From positions 1 through 64,000 of the forward strand of contig NZ_JADJNN010000016.1 in the NCBI RefSeq assembly GCF_016714285.1: a stretch of DNA of 64,000 nucleotides, written 5' to 3'. Under the pieces are notes generated by a model. The model was given only the letters and a program-made list of their open reading frames with translations, was not told where the DNA came from and did no database searches. This stretch comes from Nannocystis sp. (lineage in GTDB: Bacteria > Myxococcota_A > Polyangia > Nannocystales > Nannocystaceae). The translations under genes and the position numbers were made by a program. Shown in pieces: positions 8,298 to 18,700 of the stretch (position 1 is the first letter of the stretch; each line of letters starts with the position of its first letter).

Positions 8298-10637
8298 ATG
8301 CGGATCAGCAATGTCGTCACCCTGAGCCTCCTCCTGGCCCCTCTCCTCGCGTGCGGCGAGGATGCACCCACCCGCCCGGAGGATGGTACGGTGCAAGTTT
8401 GGGGGTCGTGCGTGTGGGATGATCAAGTCACGTCTGACCTGTGCGAGCCCGACCTGGTGTGCTCTGGGAATGGTGTTTGCTCACCGAAGTGTTCCGATTT
8501 CGTCGACTGCCCCGTGTTCGAAGGGTTCGAGAACGCCTGCGTACCGATGGCGAAGAGCAGAAGATCTGCGCGCCGCGCTGCAACGACGCGCAGGAGTGCC
8601 CCCAACACCGAGGGGGCCACCCTGCCTGTCTCCAGACTCTTCTGTCAGAGGGATCCTGACATGATGCTGAACCAGAATCTCACAATATTCCAGAACGTGC
8701 CGGATGTCTTCACGTCGCCCTTCGCGTCGAACGACAGCCAACTCAGCGACAAGTATCGTGCGATCGCCAGGGCAGCCGGCGACGTCAACAATCTCCTCTC
8801 CATCGGCGAGCGGCTCCTGTGCCAACAGCAGGCCGACGCTTGGCGAAAAGGCCTCGCCTTGGTCAACTACGCCAAGGCCACGCTCGTCGGCGATATTCTG
8901 AACGATTCCCTGTCTCAGGTCGCCTGGATCTCCAAGGATGGGCCCGCAGGCCTCTTCGCCAAGGTGGCGTTCCCGCAGACGATGGACCCCAGCCGGCTGC
9001 TGGAGTCCCTCGTCAGCGTCGGCTTGGACATCGCCATCGCGGCAGTCTCATCGATCCCGATCGTCGGGCAGATCCTCGGCGCCGTGGTGCAGGTCGCCAT
9101 GTTTCTTTTTCGGGTCTTCACCGCCCCAAAGGAATCCGAGCCGGAACTGCTGTTGCCCTGGGAGACCTACTCCAAGAGCCTCGACGAGGACATCGTCAAC
9201 CAGTTTCTGCTCCAGATCTTCGGGCAAGGCGTCGACTGGACTGGGATCTGGCTCCCCCCGTACGAGCTCGCCGACTGGGAACTCCGCAAGGCCGCGCGGG
9301 ACGGCAAGGAGTACAAGGGCGGCCAGGTCTGGGCGCCGGTGATCGGGGGCGACATCCCCTACGCCGAGGGACAGCTCGGCTGCATCCCCAACACGATCCG
9401 AGTCGCCGGCCACCTGCAGCGCATCCCCGGCAGCGCACCCATCGCGAAGCTGCGCCGGCTCTGGTACGACTACGGCGAGATCGGCTGGGGCGGCATCGTC
9501 ACCAACGTCGGCGACTTCTTCCCGAGCACGGGCCAGGTCGCGGGCGGCATGTGGAAGCAGGCCGAGAAGGCCGGCAGCCCCGACATGTACAAGGTCGACG
9601 CGCGCGCCATCAAGAGCGCCTGGGCCGACTACTTCGGCCAGTTCTTCGACTCCGGCTTTGGGCTCTACAAGACCGACGCGTCGATCGGTGAGCTGCTCGC
9701 GCCGTACATCTGCACCCAGACCAAGGATATCCGGCTGGGGATCCCGAACCTCATGCGCCCGCACCCTGCGCCGTTCGTGACCCCGGAGATCTTCAAGCGT
9801 GGCCCAGCGAGCCGGGAGACGTGGACGGATTGCCTCTTCATCGAGGAGAATCTGACCCGCAAGCTCCCCGCCTGGCCCCACGACCGCTGGGACAGCAAGG
9901 ACGCCAAACTCCCGGCCCAGCACCCGGACGTCAACTACCGCTCCCCGCACTACGTGGACGCGGACGGCTACGTCGCTACGAACGAGAACTTCTGGACGGC
10001 CGTGAACAATCCGAACGGGGTGCGGGGCGCGGCGCACAGCACACCGGGGCACCAGGCGCCGGAGGGCTACCGCTGCGTCGCCTGGCCCACCGGCGAGGAG
10101 CGGCTGACCGGGTACCGGCGCCCCGACGAGGCGATCATCAGCCCGGCCTGCGACCACATGGTCAAGATGCAGACGCGCTGCCTCGAGTCGACGCTCGTGT
10201 CCGCGTACGTGCGGCCGGACGACGTCGACGGCAAGGAGGCCCACGGCGCGTTTCGCAGCAACAAGGCGCTGCACGACAAGTGCATCGCCGTCCGCAAGCT
10301 GCTGCTCGCCCATGAGGCCCGCTTCCGGGTCAATCTCAGGGACGCCCAGGACGCGGATCCTGTGTTCGCCCAGAAGCTGCGCGAGTCCGGTGTGAACAAC
10401 AGCCCGGCGCAGATGAGCCAGCACCTCGGGCGCCTGGCGAAGCTCCCGAGCGACGACGGCACGCCGCTCCCGGAGCCGCCGCCGCCGGCCGGGGGTTTGC
10501 CCTTCGATGATGTCCGCGGCCAGCCCCCACGATCGGGCGGCTGGAAGACCGCGATCGCCGTGGGCGGAGGGACCGCGGCCGCGGTGGCCGGTGCCGCCTA
10601 TTACTGGATCAAGGGGAGGAACGCCGAGACTCGTTAG
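8298..10637 (+). CDS. Large lipoprotein with cysteine-rich region (about 780 aa), two compensating frameshifts
   Basis: MRISNVVTLSLLLAPLLACG is a lipoprotein signal with a lipobox-like LLAC. Residues 30-120 are Cys-rich, of a type common in myxobacterial secreted proteins. Frame is lost near 8552 and regained near 8638; the intervening frame reads EEQKICAPRCNDAQECPQ, matching the Cys pattern. A hydrophobic stretch (about 235-270, VGLDIAIAAVSSIPIVGQIL) follows, then a long soluble domain, a Pro-rich linker and a C-terminal membrane helix (AIAVGGGTAAAVAGAAYYW). It may be a surface or receptor-recognition protein or a membrane-active protein of the element. The host-like N-terminus suggests gene capture. 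Confidence 0.65.
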   Translation: MRISNVVTLSLLLAPLLACGEDAPTRPEDGTVQVWGSCVWDDQVTSDLCEPDLVCSGNGVCSPKCSDFVDCPVFEGFENACVPMAKSRRSARRAATTRRSAPNTEGATLPVSRLFCQRDPDMMLNQNLTIFQNVPDVFTSPFASNDSQLSDKYRAIARAAGDVNNLLSIGERLLCQQQADAWRKGLALVNYAKATLVGDILNDSLSQVAWISKDGPAGLFAKVAFPQTMDPSRLLESLVSVGLDIAIAAVSSIPIVGQILGAVVQVAMFLFRVFTAPKESEPELLLPWETYSKSLDEDIVNQFLLQIFGQGVDWTGIWLPPYELADWELRKAARDGKEYKGGQVWAPVIGGDIPYAEGQLGCIPNTIRVAGHLQRIPGSAPIAKLRRLWYDYGEIGWGGIVTNVGDFFPSTGQVAGGMWKQAEKAGSPDMYKVDARAIKSAWADYFGQFFDSGFGLYKTDASIGELLAPYICTQTKDIRLGIPNLMRPHPAPFVTPEIFKRGPASRETWTDCLFIEENLTRKLPAWPHDRWDSKDAKLPAQHPDVNYRSPHYVDADGYVATNENFWTAVNNPNGVRGAAHSTPGHQAPEGYRCVAWPTGEERLTGYRRPDEAIISPACDHMVKMQTRCLESTLVSAYVRPDDVDGKEAHGAFRSNKALHDKCIAVRKLLLAHEARFRVNLRDAQDADPVFAQKLRESGVNNSPAQMSQHLGRLAKLPSDDGTPLPEPPPPAGGLPFDDVRGQPPRSGGWKTAIAVGGGTAAAVAGAAYYWIKGRNAETR

Positions 10638-10652
10638 TGCATGGAATGAACC

Positions 10653-10679
10653 GACGGCGCCGCGCTTGAGCGCGCCGTC
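10653..10679 (+). terminator. Possible terminator hairpin after the lipoprotein gene
   Basis: GACGGC (10653-10658) pairs with GCCGTC (10674-10679), with an inner GCGC-TTGA-GCGC stem and a three-base bulge. It lies 16 bases after the stop at 10637. There is no clear T-run, so termination is uncertain. The 107-base gap marks a likely break between transcription units. Confidence 0.4.
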
Positions 10680-10744
10680 ACGAACCCCGCGCATGACGAT
10701 TCGAGCAGCGCGGTTTGGATAGACAGATCAATGGGAGGTGGCGC

Positions 10745-11581
10745 GTGAAGTGGGGATTGCAGCACGTCAAGGTCACGTTGGAGGAGAGCGAATCGGGCGA
10801 GGTGGTCGTCATCGAGCAGAACTCGGACGGCCGCATCACCTGCGTGCCCGCGCGGGGCGGGAAGGTGCGCGCGGCCAACTCGGCGCCGCGACGCGGCGCC
10901 AAGGGCGGGGCCGGAGCTGCGAAGGACAGCGCACCCGCCGAGACCGAGCACGAGGAGGTCGACGGCGAGCCCGAGCCGGAAGCGGTGGTCGCCCCGAAGG
11001 CCGCGGACAAGCGGAAGACGCAGGCCAAGGCGAAGGCGGCGAAGGCGGCGAAGGCGGCGAAGAAGCCCGGCGGCGGCGACAACAAGCCCGGCCGCCGCGA
11101 CACCGCGCTCGCGTGGGAGCCGGTCCGGGACCACAACTACGAGGGCTTCGCTGCCGGGTCGGGGGCGGGCCAGTTCAAGGCCCTGATCACGAAGGGCTCG
11201 CAGTGGGCGCTGTTCTACGAGCTGGGGGGCACCTGGCCCAAGCACGTCGGCTGCTTCCTCACCGAGCGCAAGGCCAAGGAGCACGCCCAGAAGCTGCACG
11301 ACGCGGGCTGGCCCGAGTCCGAGTTCGGGCCGGTGACAGCAGGTCAGGTGGCGAATGCGTGCCCCGCCCCAGGTCCACAGCGTGAACCGGGTAGCGCGAC
11401 GAGAGGGAAGCGCAAGACGAAGCCCGAGCAGAAGGAGGAGACCATGCCGACGACCGAGGAGAAGCCAACCGCGGCGCCCGCCGCCGAGCCGGCGAGCAAG
11501 GCCGACGCGGAGAAGGACAAGGCGCTGCTGGGAAGTCTCAAGAATGAGCTCAAGTCGCTGCTCGACGAGGAGGATGACTAA
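10745..11581 (+). CDS. Basic, linker-rich hypothetical protein (278 aa), possible internal start
   Basis: The GTG at 10745 is chosen because GGGAGG (10733-10738) lies six bases upstream. Residues 1-45 form a small beta-rich domain. Residues 45-120 are disordered and end in a Lys/Ala repeat (KAKAAKAAKAAKK) resembling histone H1 tails, suggesting nucleic-acid binding. A compact domain at about 125-200 (WALFYELGGTWPKHVGCFL) follows, then another charged linker. An in-frame ATG at 11444 has its own strong AAGGAGGA site and could give a separate 45-residue acidic protein. The stretch 11340-11440 may therefore hide a missed stop or frameshift. Confidence 0.65.
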   Translation: MKWGLQHVKVTLEESESGEVVVIEQNSDGRITCVPARGGKVRAANSAPRRGAKGGAGAAKDSAPAETEHEEVDGEPEPEAVVAPKAADKRKTQAKAKAAKAAKAAKKPGGGDNKPGRRDTALAWEPVRDHNYEGFAAGSGAGQFKALITKGSQWALFYELGGTWPKHVGCFLTERKAKEHAQKLHDAGWPESEFGPVTAGQVANACPAPGPQREPGSATRGKRKTKPEQKEETMPTTEEKPTAAPAAEPASKADAEKDKALLGSLKNELKSLLDEEDD

Positions 11582-11582
11582 T

Positions 11583-11981
11583 ATGCGCACCCCACCTGGA
11601 TCGCTTTACAAGGTCGGGGGTCGGCGCTACGTCGACAGCCAGGGGCTCCTCAATGTCGCCAGCGCCCACGAGCTGGTGCCGATGGCGAACGGCTGGCGGG
11701 TCATGGCCGCGGCCGGCGCGGTGCACTGCGCCCTGGTGGAGGGCCGCGCCGCGCTCCCCCGCCAGCGCGGCGCGCTCTACGAGCTGCGCGCCGAGGGCGG
11801 CGCCAGCCTGAAGGCCGAGCGCGGCACCTGGCTCGCGCGCGGCCTCGTGGAGGCCGCGGGCACCTTCGAGACCTGGCCCGGCGAGCCCGCCAAGGCCGCC
11901 TGCGGCAGCTGCGGATCGAGCTGCGGCTGCGGCCCCTGCCGCCAGAAGCACGCCCACCACGAGCACGAGGAGCACGGGTGA
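11583..11981 (+). CDS. Small protein with Cys/His-rich C-terminus (132 aa)
   Basis: The ATG at 11583 lies two bases after the previous stop. The first 100 residues form a small beta-rich domain (GSLYKVGGRRYVDSQGLL). The last 30 carry ACGSCGSSCGCGPCRQKHAHHEHEEHG, a cluster of six Cys and four His that could bind metal ions. It overlaps the next gene by GTGA. No family recognised; a metal-binding or redox role is suggested only by composition. Confidence 0.75.
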   Translation: MRTPPGSLYKVGGRRYVDSQGLLNVASAHELVPMANGWRVMAAAGAVHCALVEGRAALPRQRGALYELRAEGGASLKAERGTWLARGLVEAAGTFETWPGEPAKAACGSCGSSCGCGPCRQKHAHHEHEEHG

Positions 11982-12649
11982 CACCTGGCCAGCTCCTCGA
12001 TCGGCTGCTGCCGCGCTGGCGGGCCCGTCTGGGCGCCAGCTATGCGCCCGCGTATGTCGACGGATTCATCCGTCGCCACCGCGAGGCGCTCGAGGACTTG
12101 GTCGCGCAGGTGCTCCGCCAGCGCAGCGCCGAGGGCGGCCAGACGCCGGAGACGGCCGAGGAGTTCGCCGCCTACGACCCCGTCGTCGCGCGCGAGCGCA
12201 AGCACGACGCGGGCACGGACAAGGCGGTCCTCGATCGGCTCATGCAGCAGATCGACGCCGACTTCCGCGCCGGCTACCGCGAGCAGTTGATCCTCGTGAA
12301 CTTCGGCCTCGAGTACGTCGAGACGCGGGCCGAGGCGATCGTGCTGCGCTCCTACGGCTGGGACGCCGTGCCCCTGCAGCTCGAACGTCCCGCGCTGGCC
12401 GTCATCGCCGCGAGCACGACCGTGGCGCTCCGCGACTTCTTCGGCCGCCTGGCGATCCACCCGGCGCGCCGCGGCACCCTCAATCACCTGCACACCGACC
12501 TGTTCAAGGTCGAGGCCGAGGTTCAGCACCTGAGCCAGGAACTCAATCTCCCCCGCGACACCAAGGAGCGGCTGGGTGTGCTCGCAAAGGCCCTGTGGAA
12601 GCGGGCGCGAGCGACCGCCGCACAACGAGATCCAAGGAGCATCGCATGA
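11978..12649 (+). CDS. Paralogue of the N-terminal domain of the giant methyltransferase-helicase (223 aa)
   Basis: The GTG at 11978 overlaps the preceding stop. The protein is all-helical. Its beginning, LLDRLLPRWRARLGASYAPAYVDGFIRRHRE, matches the start of the giant protein at 12759 (LLPRWRASLPADYSAEYVDGFVRRNRE). Similarity continues to an ALAV(I/L)...VA(L/V)RD segment near residue 140. It is a stand-alone copy of that domain and probably interacts with the same partner or binds the giant protein itself. Both its ends overlap neighbouring genes. Its biochemical role is unknown. Confidence 0.75.
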   Translation: MTPGQLLDRLLPRWRARLGASYAPAYVDGFIRRHREALEDLVAQVLRQRSAEGGQTPETAEEFAAYDPVVARERKHDAGTDKAVLDRLMQQIDADFRAGYREQLILVNFGLEYVETRAEAIVLRSYGWDAVPLQLERPALAVIAASTTVALRDFFGRLAIHPARRGTLNHLHTDLFKVEAEVQHLSQELNLPRDTKERLGVLAKALWKRARATAAQRDPRSIA

Positions 12650-12762
12650 ACACCAACACGCCACGCGCGGCCGGGTTCCCGAACCTCGAGGAGCTGCGCC
12701 AAATGATCGTCATCCTCACCAATGTGCCCGCTCCGCGCGACGGCGCCACGAGGTCCCCATGA
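12646..12762 (+). CDS. 38-residue small protein wedged between overlapping genes
   Basis: This short reading frame begins at an ATG overlapping the stop of the 11978 gene and ends at a TGA overlapping the ATG of the giant gene. ATGA overlaps thus occur at both ends. It encodes a hydrophobic helix-like core (NLEELRQMIVILTNVP) with polar ends. The exact double overlap argues that it is translated. It may be a small regulatory or assembly subunit, or a coupling peptide for the giant gene. Confidence 0.6.
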   Translation: MNTNTPRAAGFPNLEELRQMIVILTNVPAPRDGATRSP

Positions 12763-15700
12763 ATGCCGCCACGGTCCTCGACAAGCTGCTGCCCCGCTGG
12801 CGCGCCTCGCTGCCGGCCGACTACTCGGCGGAGTACGTCGATGGTTTCGTCCGCCGCAACCGAGAGGAGCTCCAGGCGTTCATCGCAATGGCCCTGACGC
12901 TGCGCACGGCCAAGCGGGGCCTGCCGCCGCGCTACCCCGAGGATTTCGCCGCGTACGCACAGCTCGTCACCCGCGAGCAGCAGCGGGCTTACACCGTCGA
13001 ATCGGAGGTGCTCGCGCGCGCCATGAAGTGGCTGGACCGACGCCTCGCGCGAGTCGAGGAGGAGGTGGTTCGCGGGGAGACACTGGAGATGGCGGCTGAA
13101 TTCGCCATCATTTTCGCCGAGTCGATGATCATCCGCGCAGCTGGCGGCGAGGCCGTCCCGCTGATGCTGCGGTTCCCTGCGCTGGCGATCCTCGACCACG
13201 GCGAGCTGATCGCGGTCCGCGACTCGTCCCGCCAGCTTTTCATCGCTCCCGCGTACACCGGCGACCCCGCCGAGCTCCGGGCGTTGATGGCCGCGACGAC
13301 GGCGAAGGTCCTGGGGCTCCGCGAGGGTGTCCAGGACGCGTCGCGCTTCGATCGCCACGCTCGCGCGCTGTGGGAGCGTGTCCGGGCCGCCGTCAAACCT
13401 TCCCCGCAAGTGCCCGAAGAACCGCCGGTGCGCGAGCTGGAGGTGCCCCCCGACCACCAAACGAAAGCGTGGCGCACCGAGGCAAATCTGCAGGCGATGC
13501 GCCTGGTGCTCGCCAAGGAGCCCGGTGAGCTCACCACCGAGGATTTGCAAATTATCGCCCAGTACTCGGGCTGGGGTGGCCTCTCGATCGACCGCGTGCG
13601 CAAGCTGCTGCCGCCAGACTTCGTGCCCGAGGCGTTCGGCCTGATCCATGCGTACTACACCCCGACCGTCATCACCGAGTCGATCGCCGAGCTGCTGTGC
13701 CCGCTGCTGCCCGAGCTCGCCGGCAACGACGGCGTCGTGCGAGCGCTCGAGCCCAGCGCCGGCATCGGCCGGCTGATCCGTGCGTTCAGCCCGCGCCGCT
13801 GCCTCGCGCTCGAGGCCGGCGGCCAGATCAAGAGGATCGCGTGGACCGCCGTCGAGTTCTCCAAGGTCAGCGCGACGCTGCTGCGCGCGCTGCGGCCAGA
13901 CGTCGACCTCTACAACATGCCCTTCGAGCGCTGGGTCCGCGAGGAGGGCCGGCGCTTTCAAGGGGCAATCAGCCTCGTCGTCTCGAACCCGCCCTATGGC
14001 GAGCGCGGCGAGATGGCCCGCGAGGACCCCGACGAGTCCTACAAGGAGAAGCGCGCCTACGCGTACTTCATGCGTCGCGCGCTCGACCTGCTGGTCCCGG
14101 GCGGCATCGGGGTGTTCCTCGTCCCTGCCGGCTTCATGAGCAGCACGATGAACCGCGGCCTGCGCGAGAAGCTGCTACGCCGCCACCACCTGCTCGGCGC
14201 CTTCCGCCTGCCCAGCCACGACGCGAAGGGCCGAGAGATGGTGCCCGGCGCCTCGGTCGTCATGGACCTGCTCGTCTGGCGCAGCCGCGGCGGCGAGCTC
14301 AGCGAGGTCGACGCCGCCGACCAGTTCATCGCCGACGGCGACTACTTCAAGGAGTTCCCCGGCCACATCCTCGGCCAGGAGGACGCGCCCTTCGGCGGCG
14401 ACGACGAGGCCGGTACGGCCCGCAGCTGGCGCTACAAGGTGACCGGCGAGTTCAAGGGCCTGCCGCCGCTCACACCGCGCCCGGTGTGCACCGCCTGCGT
14501 GCTCGGCTCGATCGCCGCCCGCGAGGCGGTCGCCTTCCAGACCGTCGCCCGCGAGGACGACAGCACCACCGCGGACGTCGACGCCGACCTGCGCCCCGCG
14601 CTCGAGCTGGGTCGTCGCGTCGGCCGCTACCTCGCGGCGCTCGGCGCCGACGAGGCCGACAAGGCCAGCCAGCTGTGGCCCGAGCTCCACGCCGCGCTCG
14701 TCGACTTCGCCGCCAACTTCGGCAACCCCTGGCGCTCCAAGCCGCTGCGCGAGCTCGCGGAGGTCCGCCAGCGAACCGCAGCGCAGCAGCTCCTGTCCGC
14801 CTTCGACAAGACCGGCGACCTCATCGACGCGCTGCGCGAGGCCCCGACGGTCAAGCCGAAGTACACGGGCCAGCCCGGCGACATCCTCGCCCAGGCCGAG
14901 GCCCTGTTCCGCCAGCAGCGCTCGCTGACCATCGCGCAGCTCATGGCCTTCCACAAGCAGCAGGGCGGCACCCTCACCCAGGACGAGGCTCTGGCGACCC
15001 TGCTCGCCGCCGAATGGAACCGCGACGGCGACGCGTGGGACCAGTTGCTCCCGCGCGACGCCTACCTCACCGGCTTCAACCTGTGGGCCCGCCACGACCT
15101 CGCCGAGGCGCAGGCCAACCAGGGCGACGAGCAGGCCCGTGTGCAGGTCCGCCGTCTGCTCGAGGCGATCAAGCCCGCCGTGTTCGACGACCTCGTGGAC
15201 CTGAGCCCGCAGCACGGCTACGTCCCCCTCGACCTCGTCGCCGAGTGGATCTCCGCGACCCTCAACGGCCGCTACGGCCCCGTCGAGCTCGAGCGCGAGG
15301 GTGGCTTCGTGCAGATCCGCGGCTATGCGTACACCGACGATCGGGTCGCGCCGATCTCCCCCGAGGCGCTCTCCTTCCTCGGTTACTACAACCACGACGC
15401 CGAGCTGTTCCAGCCGCCCAAGGAGCGCGAGCGTTCGTCCGAGCCGATGACCCGCGAGGAGCGGGCCGCGAAGAAGCAGAGCCTCGCCGAGCGGCGCATC
15501 GCCCAGGAGAAGAAGTGGGCCGATTCGTTCCGGGCCTTCGTGGCCGCCGACGAGGGCCGCCGCGATCGCCTGGTCCACGCCTACAACCGCGTCGCCCGCG
15601 GCAAGATCGTCCCCACATTCTCGCCCGAGCCCCTCGAGATCGCCCGGTGGGGGGCGAACGCGCCGAAGCTCAAGCTGCATCAGATCGCCGGTGTCCTCCG

Positions 15701-18700
15701 CGTGCTCTACCAACGCGGCGGCGGCGTGTTCTTCGACGTCGGCGTCGGCAAGACCTACACGGCGCTGGCGATCATCGCCCGCGCGCGCCAGGAGGGCTGG
15801 GTGCGCCGCCCCGTGATCCTCGTGCCGGGCTCGCTCGTCTGGAAATGGCACGACGACATCCTGTGCACATTGCCGGATTACCGCGTCGTCGTGATCGGCT
15901 CGAAGCGCAAGCAGATCAGCCGCGGCGCCCGCAAGGGCCTCATCACCTCCGAGACCGACACGCCGCAGGAGCGGGCCCAGAAGTGGACCCTCCTGCAAAC
16001 CGGCCAGGTCGACGTCGTGGTCCTCAGCTTCGACGCGATGGCGCGGACCAAGATGAACGAGAAGCAGGTGCTCGCCTACGTCGAGGAGGTCGAGGCCGTC
16101 TCCCGCTCGATCGCCCTGCGCAAGCGCAACCTCGAGGAGAAGACCAAGAACCCCCGCCAGGAGGAGAACCTCTCCGAGCGCGACCGGGCCCTGCTCAAGC
16201 ACGGCGTGCGCGCGTGGGTCGAGGAGATCCTCGCGCTCCCGGCCGACTGGCAATACGACCCCGGCGTCGCGTGGGACGACATCGGCATCGACATGCTCGT
16301 GATCGACGAGGCCGCTGCCTTCAAGAACCTCTACAAGCCGCAAGCCCGCGAGGACGGCGTCCCGAAGTTCATGGGTGGCGGCGGCGACGGCTCCGACCGC
16401 GCCTGGCAGCTGGACTTCCGCGCCGCCGCGGTCCGCCGCCAGACCGGCGGCGCCGGCATCGTCCTGCTCACCGCGACGCCCGCGAAGAACAGCCCGCTCG
16501 AGTTCTACAACCTGATCCAGTTCATCGACCCGACGGCCTTCATGAAGGCCGGCATCCGCGACCCCGAGCAGTTCATCGACCGCTACCTCAAGATCGAGTA
16601 CCGCGAGGTGCTGGACGCGTCCTTCGAGGTCACCAAGAAGAGCGCCGTCACCGGCTTCAAGAACCTCGACGACCTGCGCACGATCATCTTCACCTACGGC
16701 GAGTTCCGCACCGCCGCCGAGGTCGGCCTGAAACTGCCGCGCCCGATCGTCGAGACGATCACGATCCAGATGGACGACGAGCAGGAGGCCAAGTACGACG
16801 AATACGTCGGGCAGATCGAGGAGGTCCTCGCCAACCCGAACCCCGAGGGCGGCCAGTCCTACGCGATCCTCGGCCTCCTCGCGCGCCTCTCACTCATCGC
16901 CCTGCACGCGTCGCTCGAGGACGGCTACACCTACAGGACAGCCCTCGAGGGCGGCGTGGCCACCAAGCGCGTGTACCGGGACGGCGAAGCGGTCGAGGTC
17001 CAGCGCCACCTGCCGCGCCCGACCTACGAGAGCCCGAAGCTGACCGAGTGCGCGAAGCGGGTCGCCGCGAGCCCGCACTGCGGCCACATCATCTTCTGCG
17101 AGCCGACCGCGGTCCACCAGTGGATGCGCGAGGTGCTCGTGAGCCACGGCGTCCCGCGCGAGCGCATCGCCATCCTGAACGCCGAGGAGACCAAACCCGC
17201 GGACCGCATCCGCATCGCCCGCGAGTTCAACGGGCTCTCCTCCGAGCCGCCCGCGCCCGGCACCTGCGCCCGCCCGAGCGACGCCACCACGGCGCCGAAG
17301 TACGACGTGGTCATCGCCAACTCGGTCGCCTACGAGGGCGTCGATCTGCAGGTCCGGACCTGCACGATCCACCACCTCGATCTGCCGTGGACCCCGGCCG
17401 ACCTCGAGCAGCGCAACGGCCGGGCCGTCCGCCAGGGCAACACCCTCGGCACCGTGCACATTTACTACTACTTCGCCGACGGCTCGACCGACGGCTACCG
17501 CTTCAGCCTGATCGACGGCAAGGCCGGCTGGCTCGGCGAGCTGATCAAGTCGCAGGTGCGCGACACGAACAACCCCGCGGCGCAGCAGCAGCTCACGCCC
17601 GAGGACATCCTGCTGATGATCTCCCGCAACAAGGAGAAGACGCGGGCGCTGCTCGAGGACAAGAGGAAGCGCCAGGCCGAGGAGGCCCGCGCCCGCATCG
17701 CCAAGGAGGCGGCGCGTCTGTTGCGTCAGGCGGCGGGCCGCTTCCGTGACGCCCGCGCCACCACCGACGCGGAGCGGGCAGCACGTCTGCGCGACGAGGG
17801 CGAGCAGCGCCTCGCCGACCTCGAGCAGGTCAACCCCGACGCGTGGCCCTGGGCGCCGTGGATGTACGCGGTCCGCGACCTCGAGGCGATCGTGCCCGAG
17901 GACGGCGGCGCCCCGGTCTACGAGGGGCTTCGCATCGTCCGCCCCCGCGCGGGCGCACCGGACCAGCAGGAGTTCCTCGAGTTCGGCCAGATCGTCAGCG
18001 GCGACGAGGGCGATCAGATCGGCCTGCGCGCCGCGGGCTCGCCGGGCTGGCAGCTCGTCAGCTACACCGGCACGCTCTCCGGCTCGCCGATCAAGGCCGA
18101 GCAGCTCCCGCGCGAGGGCGGGCCCATGTGGCCGGAGGACGACGATCTGCGCACGGCGGCGGCGATCGAACAGAAGCTCGAGGAGGTCTTTCGCTATGGC
18201 AAGTTCGAGTCGATGCGCTGGCGCGGCGCCAGCGACGCCTGGCTCGAGAAGTGGTGGCCCCGCTTCGAGACCCGCATCGCCAACGGCCTGGCCGAATCGT
18301 ACCGCGACGAGTCGGCGCCCGTGGTCGACGCCGAGGGCCTGGCGATCGCCACCGGCAGGGAGATCCGCGGCGCTTCGATTCTCCCGCCGACGCGCGCCGG
18401 CTGGCAGCGTTTCCTGGGGCTCGCCCCGAAGAGCGGCGAGAACTATGGGGCGCTCAAGGACATCGGCCTGGCGTGGTGGGGTCGCAAGATCCCGCAGAAC
18501 CTCCTGTCCGCGGGCAGGGAGGAGCCAAGCGAACCGGAAGCGGCCGACGCCGAGAAGCCGCCTGCGTCCCCCAAGGCGCAGCCGTCATCGCAGCTCACCG
18601 CGGAGCAGGTGGAGCAGATGCAGGCCCTGCTGCGTGACAAGGGAGACGCCGAGTCGGCGGACCCGCCCGAGGTGCTCGATCAGCGGGTCGTCGAGAACCT

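Noticed and set aside
14175..16343. 722-codon antisense frame across the helicase gene
   Set aside because: It is the mirror of the real gene, with the typical Leu/Val/Asp/Arg antisense pattern and no domain.
13697..17749. 1350-codon open frame inside the giant methyltransferase-helicase
   Set aside because: The composition (Arg, Pro, Ala) is that of an out-of-frame reading; the true frame carries all methyltransferase and helicase motifs.
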